The notes under the pieces were generated by a model, which did not search any database, was not told the origin of the DNA, and saw only the letters and a program-made list of their open reading frames with translations. Both the position numbers and the translations under genes were made by a program. From UBA1181 sp045600225 (GTDB taxonomy: Bacteria; Bacteroidota; Bacteroidia; Bacteroidales; Paludibacteraceae), in the NCBI GenBank assembly GCA_045600225.1, contig JAZRXL010000016.1, forward strand, positions 1-64,000: a stretch of 64,000 nucleotides of DNA, given 5' to 3'. This document shows, piece after piece, positions 33,165-41,671 of the stretch. How positions within the stretch are numbered: the first letter of the stretch is position 1; each line of letters opens with the position of its first letter.

Positions 33165-34052
33165 ATGAGTAAGTTTTTTAGATTTTTGTTTGTTGGAGTT
33201 GCTGCATTGGCTGTAAATTCAGTTTATGCACAAGTTGAGGAAGACGCTTTCTTCGACGACCTAGGTGAGGTTTCTACAGAGATCTCTTCAAATATGCCAA
33301 CAAGCGGTCCAAAAGATGGTCTGGAGCCAATTGAAATGCCTAATCCACGTGCGGATGATGTTTTCTGGCAAAAGGTAATCTATAGGACTATCGATTTGCG
33401 TGAGAAGATGAATTACCCTTTGTATTACCCTGAAGAGGCTCAAGACAACAGACAAAGTTTCTTTACTCTGATCTTTAGACTAATTCAGGATGGTAAGATC
33501 AACGTTTATGAATACCTTGATACTCGTGAAATCTTCACAGACGAGCATATCGTTTCTTTCAAAGAATTGATTGATAAATTTGAGATCATTCACACTGTAA
33601 AGGCTGATTCTTTGACAAATGATTCTGTTATTGTAGTTGATGAGAGTGACGTTCCAAACCGTGACATCATTAAGTACTATGTAAAGGAAGTTTGGTATTT
33701 CGATAAGATTACTTCTACTTTCAATGCAAGAATCATTGCTTTCTGCCCTATTATGGTGAAAGAAACTGAACTTGGTGTTCAAAAGTTCCCATTGTTCTGG
33801 GTTCCTTTCGAGACTTTGAGACCTTTCTTGTCTCAAACAGAAATCTTGATTACAGACAAGAACAATGGAGCAAGACCTTCTTTTGATGATATCTTTATGA
33901 AGAGACGTTTTTCTAGTTATATTTATAAAGAGTCTAACATTTACAACAGAAACTTGTTAGAGTATAACACAACTGCTGAGGATGTAAGACGTGATCAACA
34001 AAAGGTTAAGACTTTGTTGTCGAACTTCGAAAACGATTTGTGGGAATATTAA
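33165..34052 (+). CDS. gldN: T9SS ring protein GldN/PorN
   Basis: A 295-residue periplasmic protein: signal peptide to about residue 22 (NSVYA), then the GldN hallmark DDVFWQKVIYRTIDLREKMNYPLYYP and IEFxxDKITSTFNARIIAFCP-like block around residues 185-200, ending DQQKVKTLLSNFENDLWEY. It binds GldK in the T9SS ring. Last gene of the operon, followed by a strong terminator. Confidence 0.92.
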   Translation: MSKFFRFLFVGVAALAVNSVYAQVEEDAFFDDLGEVSTEISSNMPTSGPKDGLEPIEMPNPRADDVFWQKVIYRTIDLREKMNYPLYYPEEAQDNRQSFFTLIFRLIQDGKINVYEYLDTREIFTDEHIVSFKELIDKFEIIHTVKADSLTNDSVIVVDESDVPNRDIIKYYVKEVWYFDKITSTFNARIIAFCPIMVKETELGVQKFPLFWVPFETLRPFLSQTEILITDKNNGARPSFDDIFMKRRFSSYIYKESNIYNRNLLEYNTTAEDVRRDQQKVKTLLSNFENDLWEY

Positions 34053-34070
34053 TTTTCTCTATAATCTAGA

Positions 34071-34100
34071 AAGGGGACTCATTCGAGTCCCCTTTTTTTT
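34071..34100 (+). terminator. Terminator of the T9SS operon
   Basis: A perfect 10-bp stem AAGGGGACTC/GAGTCCCCTT with a 4-nt loop and a run of eight T residues. Confidence 0.9.
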
Positions 34101-34107
34101 GTTGTGC

Positions 34108-34139
34108 TTTGTCTATTGTTTAAATATTCCGTAACTTTG
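34108..34139 (+). promoter_or_regulatory. Promoter of leuS
   Basis: TTTG (34108-34111), exactly 20 nt, then TAACTTTG (34132-34139); the ATG follows at 34158, giving a very short leader. Confidence 0.72.
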
Positions 34140-34157
34140 TAGAAAAATTTTTGTTCG

Positions 34158-36914
34158 ATGGAATACAATTTTAATGATATTGAAAAGAAATGGCGCCAGT
34201 ATTGGCAGTCGAATAAGGTTTATCAAGTTGATGTAGACAAGAATAAACCTAAATATTATGTTCTTGACATGTTTCCTTATCCTTCAGGTGCAGGTCTGCA
34301 TGTTGGACATCCTCTTGGTTATATAGCATCAGATATTTATAGCCGTTACAAAAGATTGTGTGGATTTAATGTTCTTCATCCTATGGGTTATGATTCGTAT
34401 GGATTGCCAGCTGAACAATATGCAATTCAAACAGGACAGCATCCTGCAATAACTACGGAAAAAAATATTAATCACTATAGAGAGCAATTGGATAAAATTG
34501 GTTTCTCTTTTGATTGGGATCGTGAAGTTCGTACCTGTGACCCTTCGTTCTATAAATGGACACAATGGGCATTCATTCAAATGTATAACTCTTACTATGA
34601 TAATAACGATCAAAAAGCAAAATCTATCGATGTGTTGATTGATGCGTTTTCTAAAAATGGATCAGAAGGATTAGATGTTGCTTGCTCAGAAGAAAAATCA
34701 TTCACAGCCTCTGAATGGAATGCGATGGGCGAAAAAGAACAAAATGATCTTTTGATGAATTATCGTATCGCTTATTTGTCGGATACAAAGGTGAATTTCT
34801 GTCCAGAGTTGGGATGTGTTCTTGCAAATGATGAGATTAGTGAAGGTTTGTCTGTTCGCGGAGGTTTCCCTGTTGAGCAACGAGTAATGCGTCAGTGGAG
34901 TTTGAGAGTGTCCGCTTATGCTCAACGTTTGTTGGATGGCTTGGAGCGAATTGATTGGACTGATTCTCTTAAAGAGACACAAAGAAATTGGATAGGTCGT
35001 AGTGAAGGTACAGAACTTAATTTTAAAATAAAGAATAGTGATGAGTGTTTCACTGTGTTCACTACTCGTGTTGATACTATTTATGGAGTAACATTTATGG
35101 TGCTTGCTCCTGAGTCTGAATATGTTCAGAAAGTGACTACTAAAGATTGTCAGTCTTCTGTTGATGAATATTTGGACATGGTTAAACGTCGCACAGAAAG
35201 AGAACGTATTTCAGATAGAAATGTTTCGGGGGTTTTTACTGGTGCATATGCTATTAATCCAATCACTGGTAAGGAAATTCCAATTTGGGTAAGTGATTAT
35301 GTTTTGTCTGGTTATGGTACGGGTGCTATTATGGCGGTTCCTGCACATGACTCGCGAGACTATGCTTTTGCTAAAAAATTCGATTTGCCAATAATCCCTT
35401 TGATAGAGGGTTGTGATGTGAGTGAATCTAGTTACGATGCAAAAGAAGGTATTGTTATAAATTCTGGATTCTTGACTGGACTTACAGTAAAGGAGGCGAT
35501 CAAAAAGGCAAAGGAGTATGTTAAAGAAAACAAGTTAGGAAGGATCAAAGTTAACTATAGATTGCGTGATGCGATTTTCAGTCGTCAACGCTATTGGGGC
35601 GAACCGTTCCCTATTTACTATAAGGATGGTGTTCCTTATCCTCTTGATATGGATAAGTTGCCTCTTGAATTACCAGATGTGAAGGATTTCAAGCCGACAG
35701 AAAAAGGAGAGCCTCCATTAGGACATGCAGAAAATTGGTGTACATCGGAAGGTTATCCATTCGAGTTGAACACCATGCCAGGTTTCGCAGGTTCTTCTGC
35801 TTACTATTTGCGTTATATGGATCCACACAACAATTCTGCGTTGGTTGGTAAAGAGGAGAATGAGTATTGGCAGAATGTTGACCTTTATTTAGGAGGTTCG
35901 GAACATGCAACTGGACACTTGATTTATAGCCGTTTTTGGAATAAATTCTTGTATGACTTAGGATATGTTGTAAAAGATGAGCCGTTCCAAAAGTTGATCA
36001 ATCAAGGTATGATTCAAGGTCGTTCTAATTTTGTGTATAGAATAAAAGGAACAAATACATTTGTTTCATTGGGCTTGAAAGATCAGTATGATACAACACC
36101 AATTCATGTTGATGTCAACATAGTTAGTAATGACATTCTTGATTTGGAAGCATTTAAGAAACTTAGTCCAGACTATCAAACTGCAGAATTCGTTTTAGAA
36201 GATGGTAAGTATGTTTGTGGATGGGCCGTTGAGAAGATGTCGAAGAGTATGTTCAATGTTGTGAATCCAGACGATATTGTAGAACATTATGGTGCAGATA
36301 CGCTTCGTTTGTATGAAATGTTCCTTGGCCCGATTGAACAATCTAAGCCTTGGGATACTAACGGTATAGATGGTGTTCACCGTTTCTTGAAAAAGTTTTG
36401 GGGATTGTATTTCGATGGAGATAAATTCTCAGTGATTGATAAGGAAGCATCTAAAGAGGAGTTGAAATCATTGCATAAACTGATTAAGAAGGTAACTTAT
36501 GATATTGAGCATTTCTCTTATAACACATCGGTTGCAGCTTTCATGATATGTATTGGAGAGTTGTCGAATTTGAAATGTCGTACAAAATCGGTTTTGGAAC
36601 AATTGTTGGTGGTTTTGTGTCCTTTTGCTCCTCATGTAACAGAAGAACTGTATCATCTAATGGGTAATACGACAACAATTTGTGATGCGAAATGGCCAGA
36701 ATTCAATGAAGATTATTTGAAAGAGGATTCTGTTAAGTATCCGATTTCATTTAATGGAAAGGTTCGTTTCTCGTTGACATTGCCTAGCAATATGCCAAAA
36801 GATGAGGTTGAGAAAATAGCGTTGTCTGATGCTCAGACTCAAAAATTCTTGGATGGAAAGCCTTTGAAGAAGGTAATTGTCGTGCCAGGAAAGATTGTAA
36901 ATATAGTTTTCTGA
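34158..36914 (+). CDS. leuS: Leucyl-tRNA synthetase
   Basis: A 918-residue class I synthetase. HIGH-type motif HVGHPLGYIASD near residue 49. The editing (CP1) domain contains TTRVDTIYGVTFMVLAPE and GTGAIMAVPAHDSRDYAFA with the conserved T-rich and aspartate-containing pockets. The catalytic loop VEKMSKSMFNVVNPDDIV has an intact KMSKS. The C-terminal anticodon-binding helical domain and LeuS-specific tail (KVIVVPGKIVNIVF) are complete. About 50-100 residues longer than E. coli LeuS, usual for Bacteroidetes. Confidence 0.97.
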   Translation: MEYNFNDIEKKWRQYWQSNKVYQVDVDKNKPKYYVLDMFPYPSGAGLHVGHPLGYIASDIYSRYKRLCGFNVLHPMGYDSYGLPAEQYAIQTGQHPAITTEKNINHYREQLDKIGFSFDWDREVRTCDPSFYKWTQWAFIQMYNSYYDNNDQKAKSIDVLIDAFSKNGSEGLDVACSEEKSFTASEWNAMGEKEQNDLLMNYRIAYLSDTKVNFCPELGCVLANDEISEGLSVRGGFPVEQRVMRQWSLRVSAYAQRLLDGLERIDWTDSLKETQRNWIGRSEGTELNFKIKNSDECFTVFTTRVDTIYGVTFMVLAPESEYVQKVTTKDCQSSVDEYLDMVKRRTERERISDRNVSGVFTGAYAINPITGKEIPIWVSDYVLSGYGTGAIMAVPAHDSRDYAFAKKFDLPIIPLIEGCDVSESSYDAKEGIVINSGFLTGLTVKEAIKKAKEYVKENKLGRIKVNYRLRDAIFSRQRYWGEPFPIYYKDGVPYPLDMDKLPLELPDVKDFKPTEKGEPPLGHAENWCTSEGYPFELNTMPGFAGSSAYYLRYMDPHNNSALVGKEENEYWQNVDLYLGGSEHATGHLIYSRFWNKFLYDLGYVVKDEPFQKLINQGMIQGRSNFVYRIKGTNTFVSLGLKDQYDTTPIHVDVNIVSNDILDLEAFKKLSPDYQTAEFVLEDGKYVCGWAVEKMSKSMFNVVNPDDIVEHYGADTLRLYEMFLGPIEQSKPWDTNGIDGVHRFLKKFWGLYFDGDKFSVIDKEASKEELKSLHKLIKKVTYDIEHFSYNTSVAAFMICIGELSNLKCRTKSVLEQLLVVLCPFAPHVTEELYHLMGNTTTICDAKWPEFNEDYLKEDSVKYPISFNGKVRFSLTLPSNMPKDEVEKIALSDAQTQKFLDGKPLKKVIVVPGKIVNIVF

Positions 36915-36938
36915 TTTCTTAGATTTCGGTTAACTTAT

Positions 36939-36969
36939 TTTGCAATAATAAAAATTATTTCTAATTTTG
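36939..36969 (+). promoter_or_regulatory. Promoter of rplS
   Basis: TTTG (36939-36942), 19 nt, then TAATTTTG (36962-36969), giving a leader of about 70 nt before rplS. Confidence 0.7.
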
Positions 36970-37047
36970 CACCGTTTTGTGTAATCTCTTATGAAACATA
37001 GGCGTTCGTAATATTGCACTAATGTTTAATATTATAAAGAAACAAAG

Positions 37048-37395
37048 ATGGATTTAATTAAGGTTGCAGAGCAAGCGTTTGCTTGTGGCAAGGAACTTCC
37101 AAAGTTCAAAAGTGGAGACACTGTAACTGTTGCTTACAAGATTGTTGAGGGTAACAAAGAGAGAATTCAACAATTCCGTGGTGATGTTATTCGTATCAGT
37201 GGCCACGAAGACAAGAAGCGTTTTACAGTTCGTAAGATTTCTGGTGGTGTTGGTGTAGAGAGAATTTTCCCTATGAACTCTCCATTCATTGAGTCGGTTA
37301 CTGTAAACAAGGTTGGTAAGGTTCGTAGAGCTAAATTGTATTATTTGCGTGAGCTTACTGGTAAGAAGGCAAGAATTAGAGAAAAGAAGTTCTAA
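37048..37395 (+). CDS. rplS: Ribosomal protein L19
   Basis: A 115-residue large-subunit protein at the 30S-50S interface. Recognised from KFKSGDTVTVAYKIVEGNKERIQQFRGDVI, FTVRKISGGVGVERIFPMNSPFIESV and VRRAKLYYLRELTGKKARIREKK. Monocistronic here, unlike the trmD-linked arrangement of proteobacteria, with its own promoter and a double terminator. Confidence 0.97.
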   Translation: MDLIKVAEQAFACGKELPKFKSGDTVTVAYKIVEGNKERIQQFRGDVIRISGHEDKKRFTVRKISGGVGVERIFPMNSPFIESVTVNKVGKVRRAKLYYLRELTGKKARIREKKF

Positions 37396-37407
37396 TTTAT
37401 TCATATT

Positions 37408-37433
37408 AAGGGAGGTTTTAACCTCCCTTTTTT
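37408..37433 (+). terminator. Terminator of rplS (first hairpin)
   Basis: AAGGGAGGTT/AACCTCCCTT stem with a minimal loop, followed by five T residues. Confidence 0.82.
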
Positions 37434-37434
37434 G

Positions 37435-37468
37435 TTGCGTTTCCCTTAGAGGGAAACGCAATTTTTTT
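37435..37468 (+). terminator. Second, adjacent terminator hairpin
   Basis: A perfect 12-bp stem TTGCGTTTCCCT/AGGGAAACGCAA with a 3-nt loop and seven T residues, starting immediately after the first terminator. It also abuts the -7 box of the next operon. Confidence 0.82.
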
Positions 37469-37469
37469 A

Positions 37470-37477
37470 TATATTTG
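37470..37477 (+). promoter_or_regulatory. -7 box of the envelope-biogenesis operon
   Basis: TATATTTG fits TAnnTTTG and lies 44 nt before the ATG at 37521. The -33 region would fall within the second terminator hairpin, and no clear TTTG is seen there. Confidence 0.45.
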
Positions 37478-37520
37478 TGCGTTAATTAGATTAGTAAGAA
37501 TTTCCTAATTGAACATAAAT

Positions 37521-39461
37521 ATGAATATTAAAAGAATTTCTTTTTTGGGATTTTTTTCGATAGCAATGGCGTGCCAAGCTGCTCCGGATCCTGTTATTAT
37601 GACAATCGCAGGTGAGAATATCTATAAGTCAGAGTTTGAGTACATCTACAATAAGAATAATTCAGTATCCTCTTCGGATAAAAAATCCATAAGAGAGTAT
37701 GTCGATTTGTTCATTAATTACAAATTGAAAGTTGCAGAGGCTAAGTCTTTAGGATTGCAAGCCCAAGCTTCATACCAGTCTGAATTTGAAAAATATGAGA
37801 AACAGTTGGTGGCTCCGTATGTTCGAGATGAGGAAGCGGAAAAAGAATTGTTGGAAGAGGCTTTGGAAAGAAGGAAGAAGTCAATTTTAGCAAGTCATAT
37901 ATTGGTACCAATAGAGAATTATTCAGATACTGCATCTGCTTGGTTAAAGATCAATGATGTATATAGTCAGCTGAAAGAAGGGGCGGATTTCGCAACTTTG
38001 GCAAGCAAGTATTCAAGTTGTCCGTCCAAAGAGAACGGAGGTTCTTTAGGTTATGTGAATGTTTTCGACATGGTATATCCATTCGAAACTCAAATGTATG
38101 CAACACCAATAGGAAGTTTCTCAAAACCATTCAGAACAGATTTTGGTTATCATATTGTGAAAACATTTGCAGAGAAAGAGTGTTTCAAGGATTACAGATT
38201 TTCTCATATCCTTTTAGCTGGTCCCGACAACCAATCAAAGGCAGACTCTATTATGAGTTTGTTGAGGAAAGGTGAAAGTTTTGAGAAGTTGGCGAGAGAA
38301 CATTCTGCAGATAATATGTCTTCTGTTAAGGGAGGTGATTTGGGTTTCCTTTCTCAGGGAAATTTCCCTGCACAGATCGATGCAAAGATAAGAGGCATGA
38401 ATAAGGTTGGAGATGTTGCTTTGTGTGGAACTGCTTTTGGTGTTCATATATTGAAACTTACAGATGTTGTTCCTTATACTGACAAGGAAGATTGTTCGGA
38501 TGATTTCAAGAGAAAATTGAATAGCTCTGGTAGAGAAAAGGCGCTTGGTGAATCTTATTTTGAGAAATTAAAGTTGAAATATGGCTTTGAATCTTACGAT
38601 AACGCACTAGATTTGTTTGAGAAGGTTCTTAACACCAATGACCATCAAGAGAGGGCGGATTACTATCATCATATGGACGAGCCTCTTTACATGTTGATGG
38701 GTAATGTCTATTCCCAGGAAGACTTCTTCTCATTCTTTAAGGATGCATTGAGTGATTATGAGTATAAGATCAGATATGGGAAAATTGACTTGAATAACTT
38801 GAAGAAAGGACAAGTAGCAAAGTCTGATTTTGTTCGTTATACATTCTCCTCTTTTGTGAACAATAAATTATTGGATTTGGAAAAGAAAAACATTAGAGAA
38901 GAGAATCCTGAATATCGTAATTTATTGCGTGAATACAGTGATGGATTGTTATTGTTTGAAATCAGTAACGAATTTGTATGGAATAAAGCAGCTTCTGATA
39001 CTGTTGGTTTAAAAGAGTATTATCAAGAGCACAAGGATAAATATAAATGGGATGTCCCAAGATTTAGAGGAATAGTGGTTTATTCGTCAACAGAAGAGAT
39101 CTATAAAAAAATTGAGGATTTTATTAATTCCAATACAATAGATAGAACTGTTCAGATGATAGAAGGGGAATATGGATTAAGCAAAAAGGGTCCTGTTCGT
39201 TTAGAGAAAGGTTTGTATGCAAGAGGAGTGAAGGATGCTGTGGATGATAAAGTTTTCCACATAATCAAATATTCAGATAGTAGTTATCCGTATGTTTCGG
39301 TAAAAGGAAAGGTAGAAGAACAACCTGTTGTATATCAGGATGTAAAAGGTCCTGTGACTGCTGATTATCAAAATTACTTGGAGGAACAATGGATTAAAGA
39401 GCTTCGTAGTAAGTATAACTTCAAGGTATACGAGGATGTCCTTAAAACAGTAAAGAAATGA
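37521..39461 (+). CDS. Periplasmic PpiC-type peptidyl-prolyl isomerase
   Basis: A 646-residue exported foldase. Signal peptide MNIKRISFLGFFSIAMACQA, a SurA-like N-terminal segment (MTIAGENIYKSEFEYIYNKNN), and two rotamase domains of parvulin type: about 120-230 (ASHILVPIEN, ASKYSSCPSKENGGSLGYVNVFDMVYPFE) and 225-330 (FSHILLAGPDN, EHSADNMSSVKGGDLGFLSQGNFP). The C-terminal half is of unknown fold. The ATG at 37521 is chosen over an upstream TTG because it begins the signal peptide. It overlaps the next gene by 4 nt and heads a run of three chaperone genes. Confidence 0.85.
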   Translation: MNIKRISFLGFFSIAMACQAAPDPVIMTIAGENIYKSEFEYIYNKNNSVSSSDKKSIREYVDLFINYKLKVAEAKSLGLQAQASYQSEFEKYEKQLVAPYVRDEEAEKELLEEALERRKKSILASHILVPIENYSDTASAWLKINDVYSQLKEGADFATLASKYSSCPSKENGGSLGYVNVFDMVYPFETQMYATPIGSFSKPFRTDFGYHIVKTFAEKECFKDYRFSHILLAGPDNQSKADSIMSLLRKGESFEKLAREHSADNMSSVKGGDLGFLSQGNFPAQIDAKIRGMNKVGDVALCGTAFGVHILKLTDVVPYTDKEDCSDDFKRKLNSSGREKALGESYFEKLKLKYGFESYDNALDLFEKVLNTNDHQERADYYHHMDEPLYMLMGNVYSQEDFFSFFKDALSDYEYKIRYGKIDLNNLKKGQVAKSDFVRYTFSSFVNNKLLDLEKKNIREENPEYRNLLREYSDGLLLFEISNEFVWNKAASDTVGLKEYYQEHKDKYKWDVPRFRGIVVYSSTEEIYKKIEDFINSNTIDRTVQMIEGEYGLSKKGPVRLEKGLYARGVKDAVDDKVFHIIKYSDSSYPYVSVKGKVEEQPVVYQDVKGPVTADYQNYLEEQWIKELRSKYNFKVYEDVLKTVKK

Positions 39462-40318
39462 GGTATTTAAGTAGGTGTCTTTGTATAGTTGCTCTGTTGG
39501 CATTTGTAGTCTCTTGTTCGGCGGATTTAAGTTTTTTAAAACGCAAGACTGAGGATTTGGTTGCAGAAGTTGGCGAGGATCGTTTGTATTTTGATGATTT
39601 AAACAGAAATTTAAATTTCAAAGGTTTGAATGAAGGCGATAGCTTACTGTTGGTTGATGCTTATGTGAAAAACTGGATTTCGGAGAAGGTGCTTTACAAC
39701 AAGGCAAAAGAAGAGATTGACGATGTAAAAGAAATCGATTCTTTGGTTGAAAATTACAGAAGATCCTTGGTTGTGTATGAGTACGAGTTGGGATTGGTAA
39801 ATGAGCATTTGTCTCAACAGATTTCAGAGGCTCAATTGAGAGTTTTTTATAAAGAGAATCCTTCGTTATTCGTTTTGACAGAACCTTTGGTTAAGGGAAT
39901 GTTATTGGTGGCTTATTCTGATGTTCCGGATTTGCAGGTTTTACAATCGTTGATGTTTAATCCTAGTGCAGATAATTTGGATTTGATATCTTCCGTTAGT
40001 GTGAAGAATGCTGCGAAGTTTGATTATTTTTCAGATAATTGGGTACTTTTATCTGAGGTACAAAAGAAATCCCCACTGCAGATAAAGGAAAAGGACCTTC
40101 AAAACAACCATTTGGTTGAAGTGGCTGATTCTATGCATACAGCCTTTCTGTATGTTCAAGAATTTAAACCATCAGGAGATCCTCAACCGTTTGAATATGC
40201 GCAGGCTAGAATTCGTTCTATCCTAACAGAGCAGAACAAGAATGAATTCTTGCGTGGTTATAGAAAAAAAATGTATGAGTCTGCTATCCAAAATGGACAG
40301 GCTAAAAGGTATAAGTAA
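39458..40318 (+). CDS. SurA-like chaperone lipoprotein without PPIase domain
   Basis: A 286-residue lipoprotein: lipobox AFVVSC (Cys20). The N-domain resembles SurA/PpiD (VAEVGEDRLYFDDLNRNL, VDAYVKNWISEKVLYNKAKEEI), and a helical part (QQISEAQLRVFYKENPSLF) follows. No complete parvulin domain is visible, so it is a chaperone-type relative instead of an isomerase. It sits between the PpiC-type isomerase (4-nt overlap) and surA, which starts one base after its stop; the three are surely cotranscribed and probably act on outer-membrane protein biogenesis. Confidence 0.75.
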   Translation: MRYLSRCLCIVALLAFVVSCSADLSFLKRKTEDLVAEVGEDRLYFDDLNRNLNFKGLNEGDSLLLVDAYVKNWISEKVLYNKAKEEIDDVKEIDSLVENYRRSLVVYEYELGLVNEHLSQQISEAQLRVFYKENPSLFVLTEPLVKGMLLVAYSDVPDLQVLQSLMFNPSADNLDLISSVSVKNAAKFDYFSDNWVLLSEVQKKSPLQIKEKDLQNNHLVEVADSMHTAFLYVQEFKPSGDPQPFEYAQARIRSILTEQNKNEFLRGYRKKMYESAIQNGQAKRYK

Positions 40319-40319
40319 T

Positions 40320-41666
40320 ATGAAAAAAGTATTTTTATTTGTTGCTGCTTTCTTCTCTCTTTCTTCCCTATTATATTCTCAAAATAATATAATAGATGAG
40401 GTGGCTTGGATTGTTGGTGATGAGGCAATATTAAAGTCTGATGTAGAAGAGTATCGACAAAGAATGCGTTATGAAGGAACTGAATTGGAGGGTGACCCTT
40501 ATTGTGTCATTCCAGAACAGTTGGCATTACAAAAATTGTATTTGGATCAAGCAAAAATCGATAGTGTGTATGCTGATGAGAAGTCTGTGAATAATCAGGT
40601 TGAAATGAGGGTTAATTATCTCATTGGTCAGATCGGTTCAAAAGAGAAGTTGGAGGAGTATTTTGGCCAACCAGTTTCTGCATTAAGAGAAGATTTGAAG
40701 GAGATGGTCTCTAATCAGCAGATTATTCAGCAGATGCAACGAAAGTTGGTTAGCAATGTGAAAATCACACCTGCGGAAGTGGCTGCTTTTTACAAGACGT
40801 TGCCAGCGGATAGTATTCCTACTATTCCTGCCCAAATAGAGGTTCAGATATTGACGGTAGAGCCAAATGTCAGCAAGCAATCAAAAGAGGATGTGAAATC
40901 AAAACTTCGTGATTTCCAAAAAAGAGTAGAATCCGGAGATTCAGAGTTCTCGACTTTGGCAATTTTGTATTCAGAGGATACGGAGTCTGCTAAAAATGGT
41001 GGCGAGTTAGGTTACATGGGAAAAGGACAGTTGGTTCCAGAATTTGCCAATGTAGCTTTTTCTTTGAATGACACCAAAAGAGTGTCTAAAATTGTTGAAT
41101 CAGAGTTTGGTTTTCATATAATTCAATTAATTGACAAACAGGGAGATAAAGTAAATTGTAGACATATACTTTTAAAACCCAAGGTTTCTTTTTTGGAGAG
41201 AAATGCGGCAAAAATGCGTATAGATAGTATTCATACTGCAATAAATAATAAAGAAGTCTCTTTTGAAGTTGCTGTTCCTCTATATTCTGTGGATAAGAAT
41301 ACTAAGAATAGCGAAGGTTTGCTTACCAATCCAAGAACGGGTTCTTCTAAATTCCAGATGCAAGAGTTGCCACCTGAGGTTGCTCGTGCGGTTTATGAAT
41401 TAAAAGAAGGAGAGATGACCAAGGTCTTTACAATGATTGATTCCAAGGGTAAAGAGGTGTATGCAATTGCTAAAGTAAAATCTTTAACTAAAGCTCACAA
41501 AGCTACCGTAGAGTCTGATTATAAGATTATAAAGGAAGCATTCCAAGAAAAGAAAAATCAGGAGGTCTTGGAAAAATGGATTAGAGAGAAGCAGAAAGAG
41601 ATCTATGTGAAAATAGATGAAAAATGGAGAAGTTGCTCTTTCCAATATCCAGGATGGATTAAATAA
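40320..41666 (+). CDS. surA: SurA-type periplasmic chaperone/isomerase
   Basis: A 448-residue exported protein. Signal peptide to about residue 20 (SSLLYS). SurA N-domain (IIDEVAWIVGDEAILKSDVEEYRQRM), then a parvulin domain around 170-275 (QIEVQILTVEPNVS, LAILYSEDTESAKNGGELGYMGKGQLVPEFANVAF, FGFHIIQLIDKQGD) and a second, more divergent one (CRHILLKPKVSF). The ATG at 40320 is used because it starts the signal peptide right after the previous stop. Role: escorting outer-membrane proteins to the BAM complex, by family. Confidence 0.88.
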   Translation: MKKVFLFVAAFFSLSSLLYSQNNIIDEVAWIVGDEAILKSDVEEYRQRMRYEGTELEGDPYCVIPEQLALQKLYLDQAKIDSVYADEKSVNNQVEMRVNYLIGQIGSKEKLEEYFGQPVSALREDLKEMVSNQQIIQQMQRKLVSNVKITPAEVAAFYKTLPADSIPTIPAQIEVQILTVEPNVSKQSKEDVKSKLRDFQKRVESGDSEFSTLAILYSEDTESAKNGGELGYMGKGQLVPEFANVAFSLNDTKRVSKIVESEFGFHIIQLIDKQGDKVNCRHILLKPKVSFLERNAAKMRIDSIHTAINNKEVSFEVAVPLYSVDKNTKNSEGLLTNPRTGSSKFQMQELPPEVARAVYELKEGEMTKVFTMIDSKGKEVYAIAKVKSLTKAHKATVESDYKIIKEAFQEKKNQEVLEKWIREKQKEIYVKIDEKWRSCSFQYPGWIK

Positions 41667-41671
41667 TCTGT

